In this document: in pieces, positions 54,359-63,060 of the stretch
Layout of the letters: every line of letters starts with the position of its first letter
How positions within the stretch are numbered: the stretch's first letter is position 1
The notes under the pieces: model-generated
Databases searched by the model: none
Seen by the model: only the letters and a program-made list of their open reading frames with translations
Told to the model about the DNA's origin: nothing
From: Grimontia hollisae CIP 101886
Lineage (GTDB): Bacteria > Pseudomonadota > Gammaproteobacteria > Enterobacterales > Vibrionaceae
Assembly (NCBI RefSeq): GCF_000176515.1
Contig: NZ_ADAQ01000012.1
Coordinates: 62,001-126,000, forward strand
Reading direction: 5' to 3'
Length of the DNA: 64,000 bases
Program-made: the position numbers and the translations under genes

Positions 54359-55003
54359 CTAATTGGGACTTTCAGAAAAAAACAAGGTACTCAGGAAGGC
54401 AGAAGATGTGCTGTGTGTGTTATCACTGTCAGAGGTAGCCGCCACCACCGTCAGGGTATCGAAATCCTCCCCGTAGAGGCGTTTAAAATCCTCCCGCACA
54501 TTGCGGGTCACCTTCACCCAGGTATCTTTCTGGTCTGTGGCCGTTGCAGCAAGCATTTTAAATTGTTTGGGTGCGAAAGGATTTCCCCAGGCGCTATCTT
54601 CAGGCTGGTTTGGTGTCCAGACATACACGATGGTTTTGCTGCTCATCATGGTAATTCCCGGCGTGACAGTCACAGACACCCGCCAGGCGAAATCATCCTG
54701 CACTTTCAGCTTCTCATCGGTAGTGCCCGGAAAGCTTTCTACTTTCCACCAATAACTGAGCCAGGGCGTTTTGTTGAGATCAATATCCGTTTCCTGCAAA
54801 AGCCCCGAAGCACCATTCTCGCTCTTTCCATGCAACACAGGCTCTGAAAATTTAGGATCATTCACTGGTTGATAGTGAGTTTCGCGCTCAAACACCTTAA
54901 CGTCCCATTGTGAAAGATCAGAAAAGTCCAGCTTTATCGCCGAAAAAGCAGGCGTAATGAAAAAAATAGCGATAAGGACTACTGCCAAAATCCGCATGTT
55001 CAT
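54359..55003 (-). CDS. DUF3047 periplasmic protein
   Basis: 214 residues: signal peptide (MNMRILAVVLIAIFFITPAF, cleavage after FSA) and a DUF3047 domain: WLSYWWKVESFPGTTDEKLKVQDDFAWRVSVTV, YVWTPNQPEDSAWGN, TWVKVTRNVREDFKRLYGED, and the C-terminal VVAATSDSDNTHSTSSAFLSTLFF. Such domains look like a jelly-roll fold, and a carbohydrate or lipid role is only guesswork. Longer open frame to 55174; ATG at 55001-55003 with GGAG seven bases upstream is preferred. Confidence 0.78.
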   Translation of the reverse strand: MNMRILAVVLIAIFFITPAFSAIKLDFSDLSQWDVKVFERETHYQPVNDPKFSEPVLHGKSENGASGLLQETDIDLNKTPWLSYWWKVESFPGTTDEKLKVQDDFAWRVSVTVTPGITMMSSKTIVYVWTPNQPEDSAWGNPFAPKQFKMLAATATDQKDTWVKVTRNVREDFKRLYGEDFDTLTVVAATSDSDNTHSTSSAFLSTLFFSESPN

Positions 55004-55351
55004 ACCTATGCTCCAGAAAAAACACCAACGTTTATACCACGACCAGAATATAGGAACGATTTTCCGCACCTCTCCTTTCATGAGGCTACCACTCCCGGAG
55101 TAGCCCGGACTATTTCTGACACCACGTATCAAAGACATGAGTGCACTAGCCCCCAAAATATCCCTACCCGACAAAGAAAGATTCTGACAATTAGGCGACT
55201 TAGTTTCCTCACTATCTGATGATCATCTACTGGTTCAGTCAGAGTTGGCCCCTTTCGCTGAATCAATAATTGTGGCGCAAACGTACTAAGTGCCCAGTCC
55301 TACCTTTTTTGACCGTTTAAAAAGTGTGATCAACACATGATTTCTTCATTT

Positions 55352-55375
55352 TTGTACATCACGCGCAATATACAA
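55352..55375. promoter_or_regulatory. Palindromic operator 1 upstream of the NCS1 operon, overlapping a promoter
   Basis: A 24-bp site, TTGTACATCACG followed by CGCAATATACAA, sharing TTGTAC and CGCGCAATATACAA with a second copy 172 bp downstream. TTGTAC (55352-55357) also fits a -35 element with TATAAA (55376-55381) as -10 across 18 bp, so a bound repressor would block this promoter. The family of the operon's own GntR regulator usually binds palindromes with TTGTA and TACAA ends. Confidence 0.6.
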
Positions 55376-55523
55376 TATAAATTAGCCCGTTATTTCAACG
55401 TGTTAAGCACAAAAATTAACAATTTACCCGTTTTAACGCTCAAAGAAAAACCTATTACATAACAAGCAGTAAGTGGGCCCTTCTCTAAATTTTACTCACA
55501 AAAAACTTAACACCAACGCAACA

Positions 55524-55547
55524 TTGTACTTTGCGCGCAATATACAA
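55524..55547. promoter_or_regulatory. Palindromic operator 2 upstream of the NCS1 operon
   Basis: A 24-bp near-palindrome: TTGTACTTTGCG followed by CGCAATATACAA; the right half predicts TTGTATATTGCG, so only two of twelve positions mismatch. It lies 97 bp before the NCS1 start. 55004-55644 contains no gene; these two sites are its main structure, and the whole region is A+T-rich. Confidence 0.65.
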
Positions 55548-55644
55548 AATGTGTAACGTGATTGTTAACTCAAGAAGGTGAGGCCTCGCAAAAAATGACT
55601 CTCACCTGAAAACTCACATATAAGCGTGAAATCAAGAGGGAAAA

Positions 55645-57156
55645 ATGAATAAAGCTAAAGGAATAGCAAGAACAGTTGATAACCCAACAGGTGAAAACCA
55701 CCTTATAGAGGAATCCATTCTGCCTGTCTGGTTAAATCAGCGCACAATTAGTTTCTGGGGATTTATCGCCATCTGGATCGGCATGGCTGTCATAATCGCT
55801 ACGTTTTCTCTTGGTGCCGGTGGCGTATCAGGCATGCCTCTTGAACATGTGTTGCTAACAATCTTCCTTGCAAACTTAACTCTCGGGATTGTCATGACAC
55901 TCACCGCGGATATAGGAACAGAGCATGGTTTATCTTTTGCGGTTTATCTGAGGGCACCATTTGGTACGTTTGGAACACATTTACCTGCAGTGTCAAGAGG
56001 TGTGGTTGCTGCAATCTGGTTTGGTATCCAAACTTATCTGGGCGCACTTGCGCTCAATGGTATTTTTGAGTATTTGACCGGCTTCACTAACTGGTATTTC
56101 TGGTACGGGATTTTCGGTATCGTTCAGATAATTAACACCGCGTATGGAATACGAGCTGTTAAAACACTTGCAAACCTGGCGACGCCAGCAATCATCGCAA
56201 TCTCTATCTGGATGTATTATTCGCTGGATGGCATAGCTAAAACTAAAGGCATTAACATCTGGAACTTTGAAGGAAAGGAAGAGATTTCGTTCCTTGTTTT
56301 GTTTGTCGCTAACATGTCTTGGTGGTCTGCTCTGGCTGTCGATATTCCCAACCTTACACGCTTCCTTAAAACCGAGCCTGGAACAAAAAGCTTTTTTAAA
56401 AGAAATAGAAATGTCTTTGTAGCACAATTCCTTGCCTTACCGTTAACACAAACTTGGATCGCACTGATTGGTGCAGCTTCATTTATTACGACGGGCGATT
56501 GGAATCCGATTAATGTCATTCAGGGGCAAGAATCTGGATTGGGGCTTATCGTTCTTCTCTTGATGGTTGTTTTAGCACAATGGTCAACAAATAACTCGGC
56601 AAACTTGATACCTGCTGCTTTGACTTTTGTAAATGCAGCCGCTCCCAAAATGACCTACAAATTCGGTGTGATACTAGCCGGAATAATTGGTACTCTTTCT
56701 ATGCCATGGTTAATACTCAACAATCTATTCACGTTTCTTGGTTATTATGGTGCGATTCTATCTGCAATAGCAGGGATCATTGTTGCTGATTACTATGTCA
56801 TTCGTCGTAGACATCTGAATGTTCCCGACTTATTTAATCAATCTGGACAGTTTAAATATATAAAAGGAATAAACCCGGCTGCCTATATTGCTTGGTTTAT
56901 TGGTGGAGCCTCTGCATTAGCCAGCTTCAACTATGCTTATCTCGTTGGGTTTCCTATCGCATTTATAACTTATCTCTTGTTAATGAAGGTTTGGATACTC
57001 CCTACATATAAACAAAAGGAAGTCACATCCAATTTCAATGATGAATACCTTGCCACTTCAGAAGGAATGAACTGGGTTCACGAAGGAAATGGACATTTTA
57101 GTAGAAAAACAACCAGAGAATTAGAAAATAAGTCACTAAAACGCGAAGATTTATAG
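55645..57156 (+). CDS. NCS1-family nucleobase/allantoin/hydantoin permease
   Basis: 503 residues, about 12 membrane helices, nucleobase:cation symporter-1 family. Landmarks: FWGFIAIWIGMAVIIATFSLGAG (helix 1, substrate-proximal), GVVAAIWFGIQTYLGALALN (helix 3), MSWWSALAVDIPNLTRF (helix 6), and DYYVIRRRHLNVPDLF after helix 10. Members import purines, pyrimidines, allantoin, hydantoins or thiamine with a cation. First gene of a seven-gene A+T-rich operon; AGAGGG precedes the ATG. The 40-residue charged C-terminal tail (YKQKEVTSNFNDEYLATSEG) is typical. Which ring compound is taken up is not determinable, but the following hydrolases fit an amide-bearing ring. Confidence 0.85.
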   Translation: MNKAKGIARTVDNPTGENHLIEESILPVWLNQRTISFWGFIAIWIGMAVIIATFSLGAGGVSGMPLEHVLLTIFLANLTLGIVMTLTADIGTEHGLSFAVYLRAPFGTFGTHLPAVSRGVVAAIWFGIQTYLGALALNGIFEYLTGFTNWYFWYGIFGIVQIINTAYGIRAVKTLANLATPAIIAISIWMYYSLDGIAKTKGINIWNFEGKEEISFLVLFVANMSWWSALAVDIPNLTRFLKTEPGTKSFFKRNRNVFVAQFLALPLTQTWIALIGAASFITTGDWNPINVIQGQESGLGLIVLLLMVVLAQWSTNNSANLIPAALTFVNAAAPKMTYKFGVILAGIIGTLSMPWLILNNLFTFLGYYGAILSAIAGIIVADYYVIRRRHLNVPDLFNQSGQFKYIKGINPAAYIAWFIGGASALASFNYAYLVGFPIAFITYLLLMKVWILPTYKQKEVTSNFNDEYLATSEGMNWVHEGNGHFSRKTTRELENKSLKREDL

Positions 57157-57176
57157 ATGACTATCAGGAGGGCAGT

Positions 57177-58541
57177 ATGACCACCACTTTGGATAAAAAC
57201 AGGCTTTCAGTCAGTCATCTTAGCCAACTATTATCGAACAATATAATGGATCCCATTGAGCTGTTTGAGAGAAGTTTAGAGAAGGCAAAGAACTCGAATA
57301 GTATATTCACTTTTTTTTGCGAAAGCATAGGAAGAAAGGAAGCCGAATATTCATATTTAAGATTCAAAAAAAACAAAAAACTAAGTAATTTAGATGGAAT
57401 TCCTGTTTGTTGGAAAGACAACATTGACATAGCCAATTGTCCAACAAGCAATGGTTCAATAATACCAGAGAGTAAGATCCCCAAAAATCATGATGCTTAT
57501 ATAGTCGAATGCGCAAAAAAAGTCGGTCTCACTTCAATTGGTAAAACAAATCTCAGTGAGCTAGCATTTTCCGGAATTGGAATAAACTCTCATTTTGGCA
57601 CGCCCTATCGTTCCAAACAACATGGAGAGATAAAAGTTCCGGGCGGTTCGTCTAGTGGATCTGCAATTGCTGTTGCGGAAGGTATCGTTCCATTTGCAGT
57701 TGGGACAGATACCGCTGGATCAATCCGTATACCGGCTGCATTTAATGGATTGGTAGGTTATCGACCAACGGCTTCTTTCCACCGTAAAGAAGGGATAGTG
57801 ACCCTATCCCCTTCACTAGATTCTGTAGGGACATTAGCCAATAACGTGTCTGATTGTTTATCGCTAAACAATGCAATGAATGGCTGTCTTCCACAAACCA
57901 TTAAGCCAGCAGATATAAATAATATTAGTGTAACAGTCGATGAATCATTGATAGATATGGTTGTTACAGATGAAAACGTTAAAAATGATTTTTACAAAAC
58001 AATAAATTCACTATCTAACGCTGGAGTCAAGATAAAAACCAAAAGCCTAAGTTCAATTCAAAGTGTTTTTCACTTAATCCAAAAAAAAGGGTGGCTAGGA
58101 TCACTAGAAGCTTACTTGGAGCATTATTCATTAATTAATAGCGATAACAGAAACTTACTTGAAAGAAGAACACTTGACAGACTTAATAAATGTTCAGAAT
58201 TCACGCTAAAAACTTATGCTGAATTGATGTATAACAGAAGTGTACTACAGAAAAAATTCCATACTGAAATTGAAAGCTCATTACTCATGATACCAACGGT
58301 AGGCCATTATGCACCTACGATTAATTCTTTAAAAAATAATAACTACTTGTTTTCATCTATAAATTTGAAAACATTACAAATTACAATGATCGGAAGCTAC
58401 TTAGATCTACCGACATTCGCTATGCCAAACATTATAAACAATAATATTGAGTATTCGGGATTTCAAATATCTAGACCGAGAAATGAAGATGCTAATTTAT
58501 CCAGTTCAGCTCTTACCATAGAGAAAATATTGTATCACTAA
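57177..58541 (+). CDS. Amidase-signature (AS) family amidohydrolase
   Basis: 454 residues of the amidase signature family. Catalytic triad: Lys80 in VCWKDNID, cis-Ser159 in PGGSSSGSA, nucleophile Ser182 in GTDTAGSIRIP. The usual GGSSGGS and DTGGS read GGSSSGS and DTAGS, conservative changes. It hydrolyses a carboxamide or ureido bond. No C-terminal allophanate-hydrolase domain is present, so it is not AtzF/DUR1-like. It lies 20 bp after the permease behind a strong AGGAGGG. Strongly A+T-rich, especially in the 3' half, where the protein is also least conserved (many Asn, Lys, Ile). A GatA role is excluded by context. Confidence 0.85.
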   Translation: MTTTLDKNRLSVSHLSQLLSNNIMDPIELFERSLEKAKNSNSIFTFFCESIGRKEAEYSYLRFKKNKKLSNLDGIPVCWKDNIDIANCPTSNGSIIPESKIPKNHDAYIVECAKKVGLTSIGKTNLSELAFSGIGINSHFGTPYRSKQHGEIKVPGGSSSGSAIAVAEGIVPFAVGTDTAGSIRIPAAFNGLVGYRPTASFHRKEGIVTLSPSLDSVGTLANNVSDCLSLNNAMNGCLPQTIKPADINNISVTVDESLIDMVVTDENVKNDFYKTINSLSNAGVKIKTKSLSSIQSVFHLIQKKGWLGSLEAYLEHYSLINSDNRNLLERRTLDRLNKCSEFTLKTYAELMYNRSVLQKKFHTEIESSLLMIPTVGHYAPTINSLKNNNYLFSSINLKTLQITMIGSYLDLPTFAMPNIINNNIEYSGFQISRPRNEDANLSSSALTIEKILYH

Positions 58542-58552
58542 GGAGATAATAA

Positions 58553-59431
58553 ATGAAAAAGAAAATATTATGTGCGTTTGGAGTAGATGTTGATGCCGTT
58601 GCTGGTTGGTTGGGTTCATATGGCGGTGAAGATTCACCGGATGATATATCCAGAGGATTATTTGCCGGTGAAATTGGAAGTTTAAGACTTCTTAAGCTAT
58701 TTGAAAAATATAATTTAAAAACAACTTGGTTCATTCCTGGTCATTCAATTGAAACTTTTCCTGAACAAATGAAAAAAGTAGCGAAGGCTGGGCATGAAAT
58801 TGGTGTTCACGGATACAGCCATGAAAACCCGATAGCGATGACCAGAGAGCAGGAAACAGCCATTCTGGATCACTGCATTCAATTGGTCACAGATCTCGCT
58901 GGAAAGCCGCCAACTGGCTATGTTGCTCCCTGGTGGGAATTTAGCCCTGTGACGAATGAACTGTTGCTCGAAAGAGGGATAAAGTATGACCATAGCCTTA
59001 TGCATAATGATTTTCATCCTTATTATGTTCGAGTCGGTGATAGTTGGACAAAAATTGACTATTCACAGCATCCTAGCGAATGGATGAAGCCACTTGAACG
59101 AGGAGAAGAAACCGACCTCATAGAGATCCCTGCAAACTGGTATCTCGATGATCTACCTCCAATGATGTTTATAAAAAAGGCACCGAACAGCCATGGATTT
59201 GTAAATCCAAGGGATATTGAGCAGATGTGGCGAGATCAGTTTGATTGGGTATATCGTGAAAATGATTATGCCGTATTCACAATGACCATTCATCCGGATG
59301 TATCGGGGAGGCCGCAAGTTCTACTCGCACTAGAACGTTTGATTGAATATATATTAAGTCACGATGGTGTGGAGTTTTGTACATTTGATCAGATAGCGGA
59401 TGACTTTTCAGCCCGATACCCAAGAAATTGA
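58553..59431 (+). CDS. Polysaccharide-deacetylase-fold amidohydrolase (PgdA/PuuE type)
   Basis: 292 residues, carbohydrate-esterase-4 (NodB) fold in the form seen in Helicobacter HpPgdA and the cofactor-light allantoinase PuuE. Metal site: Asp14 in FGVDVDA and His86/His90 in [10 protein letters not shown], the same spacing as in HpPgdA. Further motifs: [10 protein letters not shown] (RxPxG position replaced by APWW, as in this subgroup), [11 protein letters not shown], and [11 protein letters not shown] with the catalytic His. No signal peptide, so it is cytoplasmic and likely opens or deacylates a small cyclic amide rather than peptidoglycan. Eleven bases after the amidase, AAGGAG upstream; a CobW metallochaperone two genes later may supply its metal. 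Confidence 0.83.
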   Translation: MKKKILCAFGVDVDAVAGWLGSYGGEDSPDDISRGLFAGEIGSLRLLKLFEKYNLKTTWFIPGHSIETFPEQMKKVAKAGHEIGVHGYSHENPIAMTREQETAILDHCIQLVTDLAGKPPTGYVAPWWEFSPVTNELLLERGIKYDHSLMHNDFHPYYVRVGDSWTKIDYSQHPSEWMKPLERGEETDLIEIPANWYLDDLPPMMFIKKAPNSHGFVNPRDIEQMWRDQFDWVYRENDYAVFTMTIHPDVSGRPQVLLALERLIEYILSHDGVEFCTFDQIADDFSARYPRN

Positions 59432-59457
59432 TATTTACCATTAAATAAGGAGGCAGC

Positions 59458-59766
59458 ATGTGTGGTTTATGCGGAGTGTTTGGTCAGGAAGAACATTGGC
59501 TGGTCACTCAAACAACTAATACGTCAGAACGTAATGTGCGCCTCCGTCTTAGATATGAAAGGATAAAAATCATCAATAGATGGCTTATTCCTTTTAATAT
59601 TAAAGTGAGTGACGTTCATGGAGCATCATATCTTTTGTGTTCTCCTACAGGAAAACAAACTCTGGTTTCGAATGTTACAGAGCTATGGATGAATGCGGAG
59701 TTGCTATCTGGTAAAACTATTGATCCTCTGAATATAAGTTATCTAACGCATATTAGCAATGTTTAA
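59458..59766 (+). CDS. Small MCGLCG-type protein of unknown function
   Basis: 102 residues beginning MCGLCGVFGQEEHWL. Cys2 and Cys5 directly after the initiator Met recall the N-terminal Cys of class II glutamine amidotransferases (MCGIxG), but the remaining 90 residues are too short for that domain and carry none of its other motifs. The middle is Arg-rich (RNVRLRLRYERIKIINRWLI) and the C-terminal half resembles a small alpha/beta domain (SYLLCSPTGKQTLVSNVTEL). A very strong AAGGAGG precedes the ATG. It sits between the deacetylase and the CobW gene; a metal-binding or partner role for CobW is an inference. Confidence 0.7.
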   Translation: MCGLCGVFGQEEHWLVTQTTNTSERNVRLRLRYERIKIINRWLIPFNIKVSDVHGASYLLCSPTGKQTLVSNVTELWMNAELLSGKTIDPLNISYLTHISNV

Positions 59767-59777
59767 AAGGGACATTT

Positions 59778-60773
59778 ATGATTCCTATTCATGTTATAAC
59801 CGGTTTTCTGGGGAGTGGTAAAACTACTTTATTACAACAAATGGTAAATAGTAGTTTTTTTTCAAATGCTGCTTTGCTTGTTAATGAGTTTGGTGAAGTA
59901 GGTATAGATCATCTTATTCTAAATAAAATATCCAAAAACACTATTCTTTTAGATAACGGGTGTATATGTTGTAGTATATTATCCAACTTATCTGATGCAT
60001 TAAATGATCTTCTCAACCAAAGAGAGAAAAAAATAATTCCAGCATTTGATAGAATCATTATAGAAACGACAGGATTAGCAGAGCCATCTCCAATCATTGC
60101 AACTATCACTCAATCTCCCATGCTAAAGCATAATTTTAAAATAGCATCTATCGTTACTGTTGTGGATTTGTCCATGCCAGAAATAGCAGATGATATCCAT
60201 AACATATGGGTTTCTCAGGTATCTGCTTCAAATATCATCGTATACTCAAAATCAGATATATCAACCAAAACCTTAAGTGAAAGAATAAAGAAAAAAGTTT
60301 CTCAAATCACTTTGGATACTGAGTGTATAGATTCCTCAGAATCGGGAGCCATTACAGATCTTCTATCTTGTCGAGAGGATTTTTCTTCACTAAGCAAAGA
60401 ATTCACTATTAAAAAAATAGCAACAATAGAAGTTCATAACAAGCCTAACTATGTTTCTACCAGTCTGAGTAATATACATACATTTTCAATAGAATATGAC
60501 AGACAAATTTCTTGGTCAGAATTTGGACTTTGGTTGTCAATGCTATTAAATAGACACGGAAAGAATATTCTTAGAATTAAGGGAATTTTATCTATTGAAG
60601 GTCACACTAATCCTATCTCTCTTCATGGTGTTCAACATGTCATATATGATCCTGTAGAAATGGAAAAAAGCCAAATCCTGCCAGAAAATTCAGTTATAAT
60701 ATTCATAACCAATGGAATCACTAAAAAACAAATCACTGATTCAATTGAAAAAATGCTGAGTTTGGTCAACTAA
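59778..60773 (+). CDS. CobW/COG0523-family GTP-binding metallochaperone
   Basis: 331 residues, G3E-family P-loop GTPase. Walker A GFLGSGKTT (9-17), NEFGEVGID (switch), the metal motif GCICCS with Cys62, Cys64 and Cys65, ETTGLAEPSPI, and a degenerate guanine-specificity motif (YSKSD, replacing NKxD). The C-terminal CobW_C domain begins near residue 225 (ATIEVHNKPNYVSTSLSNIH). COG0523 proteins deliver Zn, Co or Fe to a partner enzyme, typically encoded alongside; here the metal-dependent deacetylase two genes upstream is the natural client. Eleven bases after the small gene; A+T-rich like the rest of the operon. Confidence 0.87.
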   Translation: MIPIHVITGFLGSGKTTLLQQMVNSSFFSNAALLVNEFGEVGIDHLILNKISKNTILLDNGCICCSILSNLSDALNDLLNQREKKIIPAFDRIIIETTGLAEPSPIIATITQSPMLKHNFKIASIVTVVDLSMPEIADDIHNIWVSQVSASNIIVYSKSDISTKTLSERIKKKVSQITLDTECIDSSESGAITDLLSCREDFSSLSKEFTIKKIATIEVHNKPNYVSTSLSNIHTFSIEYDRQISWSEFGLWLSMLLNRHGKNILRIKGILSIEGHTNPISLHGVQHVIYDPVEMEKSQILPENSVIIFITNGITKKQITDSIEKMLSLVN

Positions 60774-60807
60774 TCAGAATTGTCTCTGCAACCCATAAGG
60801 GATCAAA

Positions 60808-62007
60808 ATGGGAAATGTTTCTCCTAGTATAATAAAAGGGAAAGTCACATTACGGGTACTTGGAACATCAGTAACACTGTTAGAAGAAATACGTCTCCAG
60901 GCAACCAAGGATTTGGGGATTAACTTTGAATATACAGTATTAGACGGCGTCGCTGCACAACGCCAAGGCGTACTTTATCCTCACAGCTATGACGTATACG
61001 ATCAATGGTTTCAAAGTATTGATATGCTCTGGCCGGTGTCTGCCATACAACCTATTGATACAAAAAAAATCCCTTTGTGGCACGAAGTCAATCCGTTATC
61101 TAAATACGGGAAAGTGTCTAATACTTCATCGATAGGTACCGGGGGAATACCTGTCAACCGTTTGTATGTTCAGCAAGATAATTCTCTTTCCGCTCACCCT
61201 ACACGGTTTATCAGCATGCTACCGTTGACACACAATGCAGACAGCTTTGGATACAGCCCCAAAGCACTACCAGCCAGACTACGCAGAAAAGAAGAAAGTT
61301 GGGGCTGGTTGGTGAATGAAGATTGGTCCGGTAAGGTTGGTATCCAAAACGACAGTTCAATTGGTGCCATCGACTTAGCATTGGCCGTGCAGTCTGCAGG
61401 ATTGTTAGATTTTAAAGACATTGGTAACTTAACAGTCACAGAAATAGACAATCTCATCAACCTCTTGACTAAATTAAAAAAAAGAGGGCATTTTCGCTCC
61501 ACATGGGATAGTGCCGCACAGGCCGAGGAGAACATGTTGACTGGTGGTGTGGCTATTGAAAGCCTTTGGTCGCCCAGCTACAACCATTTACGCGAGTTAA
61601 ATGCAGAAATCATTGAAGCTTCTCCCGTAGAGGGTTATCGTGCTTGGTTCGGCGGTATGGCTATCTCTTCAAATGTTGAAGGGCGTATTTTGGATGCGGC
61701 TTATGAATACCTAAATTGGTGGCTTTCAGGTTGGGCAGGTGCAAAATTGGCTAAGCAAGGCTTTTACACCTCAACACCACATCTTTCAAAGAGGTACATG
61801 GAACCCGGAGAGTGGGATTATTGGTATGATGGAAAACCAGCACCCTCAATATTAACAGCCTTAGACGGAAATAATCTGATTGCTAAAGGCGAGGTGCGTA
61901 AAGGAGGAACCTATGAAGAACGTATGTCAAAAGTGATTGTGTGGAATTCAGTGATGGATGAGCATAACTATTTAATCAGACGCTGGAATGACTTTCTGAA
62001 TGCTTAG
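60808..62007 (+). CDS. PotD-like solute-binding protein lacking a signal peptide
   Basis: 399 residues with the extracellular solute-binding fold of the spermidine/putrescine group (KVTLRVLGTSVTLLEEIRLQ, YDVYDQWFQSIDMLWPVSAI, WLVNEDWSGKVGIQNDSSIG, WFGGMAISSNVEGRILDAAYEYLNWWLSGWAGAKL). The N-terminus (MGNVSPSIIKGKVTLRVLGT) has no hydrophobic core, no twin-arginine and no lipobox, so the protein appears cytoplasmic. No ABC permease or ATPase is in the operon. Either it binds substrate inside the cell (storage, regulation or presentation to the hydrolases) or it uses an unrecognised route. AAGGGATC precedes the ATG. 34 bp after cobW. Confidence 0.78.
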   Translation: MGNVSPSIIKGKVTLRVLGTSVTLLEEIRLQATKDLGINFEYTVLDGVAAQRQGVLYPHSYDVYDQWFQSIDMLWPVSAIQPIDTKKIPLWHEVNPLSKYGKVSNTSSIGTGGIPVNRLYVQQDNSLSAHPTRFISMLPLTHNADSFGYSPKALPARLRRKEESWGWLVNEDWSGKVGIQNDSSIGAIDLALAVQSAGLLDFKDIGNLTVTEIDNLINLLTKLKKRGHFRSTWDSAAQAEENMLTGGVAIESLWSPSYNHLRELNAEIIEASPVEGYRAWFGGMAISSNVEGRILDAAYEYLNWWLSGWAGAKLAKQGFYTSTPHLSKRYMEPGEWDYWYDGKPAPSILTALDGNNLIAKGEVRKGGTYEERMSKVIVWNSVMDEHNYLIRRWNDFLNA

Positions 62008-62027
62008 TACAAGGAATGTGTTTCTTA

Positions 62028-63026
62028 ATGAAGACTAATTCGCAACCTTTAAAAACACCAAGATATGTACTAATCAAAGAGACCATTCGTAACGCGATTG
62101 AAAGCAAGCAAATTGCCGCCGGGCAAATTTTATTGGAGTTTCCTCTCTCCAAATTATTTCACACCAGCCGTGTGCCCGTTCGACAAGCATTGGAGTTGCT
62201 ACATACCGAAGGACTAATTAAAAAGCTCGACGGTAGGGGCTATCTCGTTACCAATGGTAAAGACAACCCACCTGCTATTCGAAAACAATTAAATGAATCA
62301 AACCTCGGTCTGGATCACAATGTTGATTTATTTGATAATCGCACTCCCTCTGAGAAAATATTTTCTGCTGTTGAATCAGCGATTACAGATTGTATCGCAT
62401 TCGGTCATTTCAGAATTGTAGAAACAGATCTCATTAAATATTTTGGAGTAAGCAGTACAGTTTCAAGGCAAGTTCTCCTGAAATTGAAAGACATGGGACT
62501 GGTTGAAAAAGCAGATAATTCTCATTGGGTTAGCGGTCCTTTGACGTCTCAGTCTGTAACGGAATACTATGACTTGCGAATATTATTAGAACCAGCAGCA
62601 CTTAGGAGATCTATACCTCATTTACGGAAAAGCGAATTGTTAGAAATGCGCAGCAAGTTAGTGGCATTGTTAACTGGTTCTTCTCAGCCCTTGATTTCTG
62701 ATATCGAATCAATTGAGCGTGATTTACATTCTAAATGTCTATCTCATTCTGGAAACAGCAAGCTAATAAAGATTGTTAACCAAAGTCAAATACCTTTGGT
62801 TGTGAATCATAATTTCTATAAATTTTTTGGAACAAGTAACTGTAAAAAATCAATATCTGAACATCTCGATATTCTTAACCATCTTATAAATAATGATATC
62901 GAGGCAGCCGCAGAAAGTTTGGAAGTACATCTGAAATCTGCAAAGTTAAGAACATCCCAACGTCTTAAATCATTGGCTGTATGCCCAGAGCCAAACCTTC
63001 CGCCATATATTAAAAGGATTGTCTAA
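62028..63026 (+). CDS. GntR-family regulator with two winged helices and an FCD domain
   Basis: 332 residues. N-terminal GntR winged helix at about 12-80 (LIKETIRNAIESKQIAAGQI, LFHTSRVPVRQALELLHTEG), then a second helix-turn-helix at about 105-170 (FSAVESAITDCIAFGHFRIV, YFGVSSTVSRQVLLKLKDMG), and a C-terminal FCD-type sensor (about 175-310; YDLRILLEPAALRR, DLHSKCLSHSGN, HLDILNHLINNDIEAA). Most FadR-type proteins have one winged helix, so the duplication is unusual. The ATG at 62028 is chosen; another at 62016 sits right against AAGGA, too close for initiation, while 62028 is 12 bases away. Last gene of the operon; the palindromes at 55352 and 55524 are its likely targets. Confidence 0.85.
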   Translation: MKTNSQPLKTPRYVLIKETIRNAIESKQIAAGQILLEFPLSKLFHTSRVPVRQALELLHTEGLIKKLDGRGYLVTNGKDNPPAIRKQLNESNLGLDHNVDLFDNRTPSEKIFSAVESAITDCIAFGHFRIVETDLIKYFGVSSTVSRQVLLKLKDMGLVEKADNSHWVSGPLTSQSVTEYYDLRILLEPAALRRSIPHLRKSELLEMRSKLVALLTGSSQPLISDIESIERDLHSKCLSHSGNSKLIKIVNQSQIPLVVNHNFYKFFGTSNCKKSISEHLDILNHLINNDIEAAAESLEVHLKSAKLRTSQRLKSLAVCPEPNLPPYIKRIV

Positions 63027-63060
63027 TCTGGCATACGATAGGGTAGCAAGAACAAGGAGA

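Noticed and set aside
59458-59766. Annotation as a glutamine amidotransferase or asparagine synthase fragment
   Set aside because: Only the first six residues match; the protein has its own strong ribosome site and a natural end, so it is not a truncated amidotransferase.
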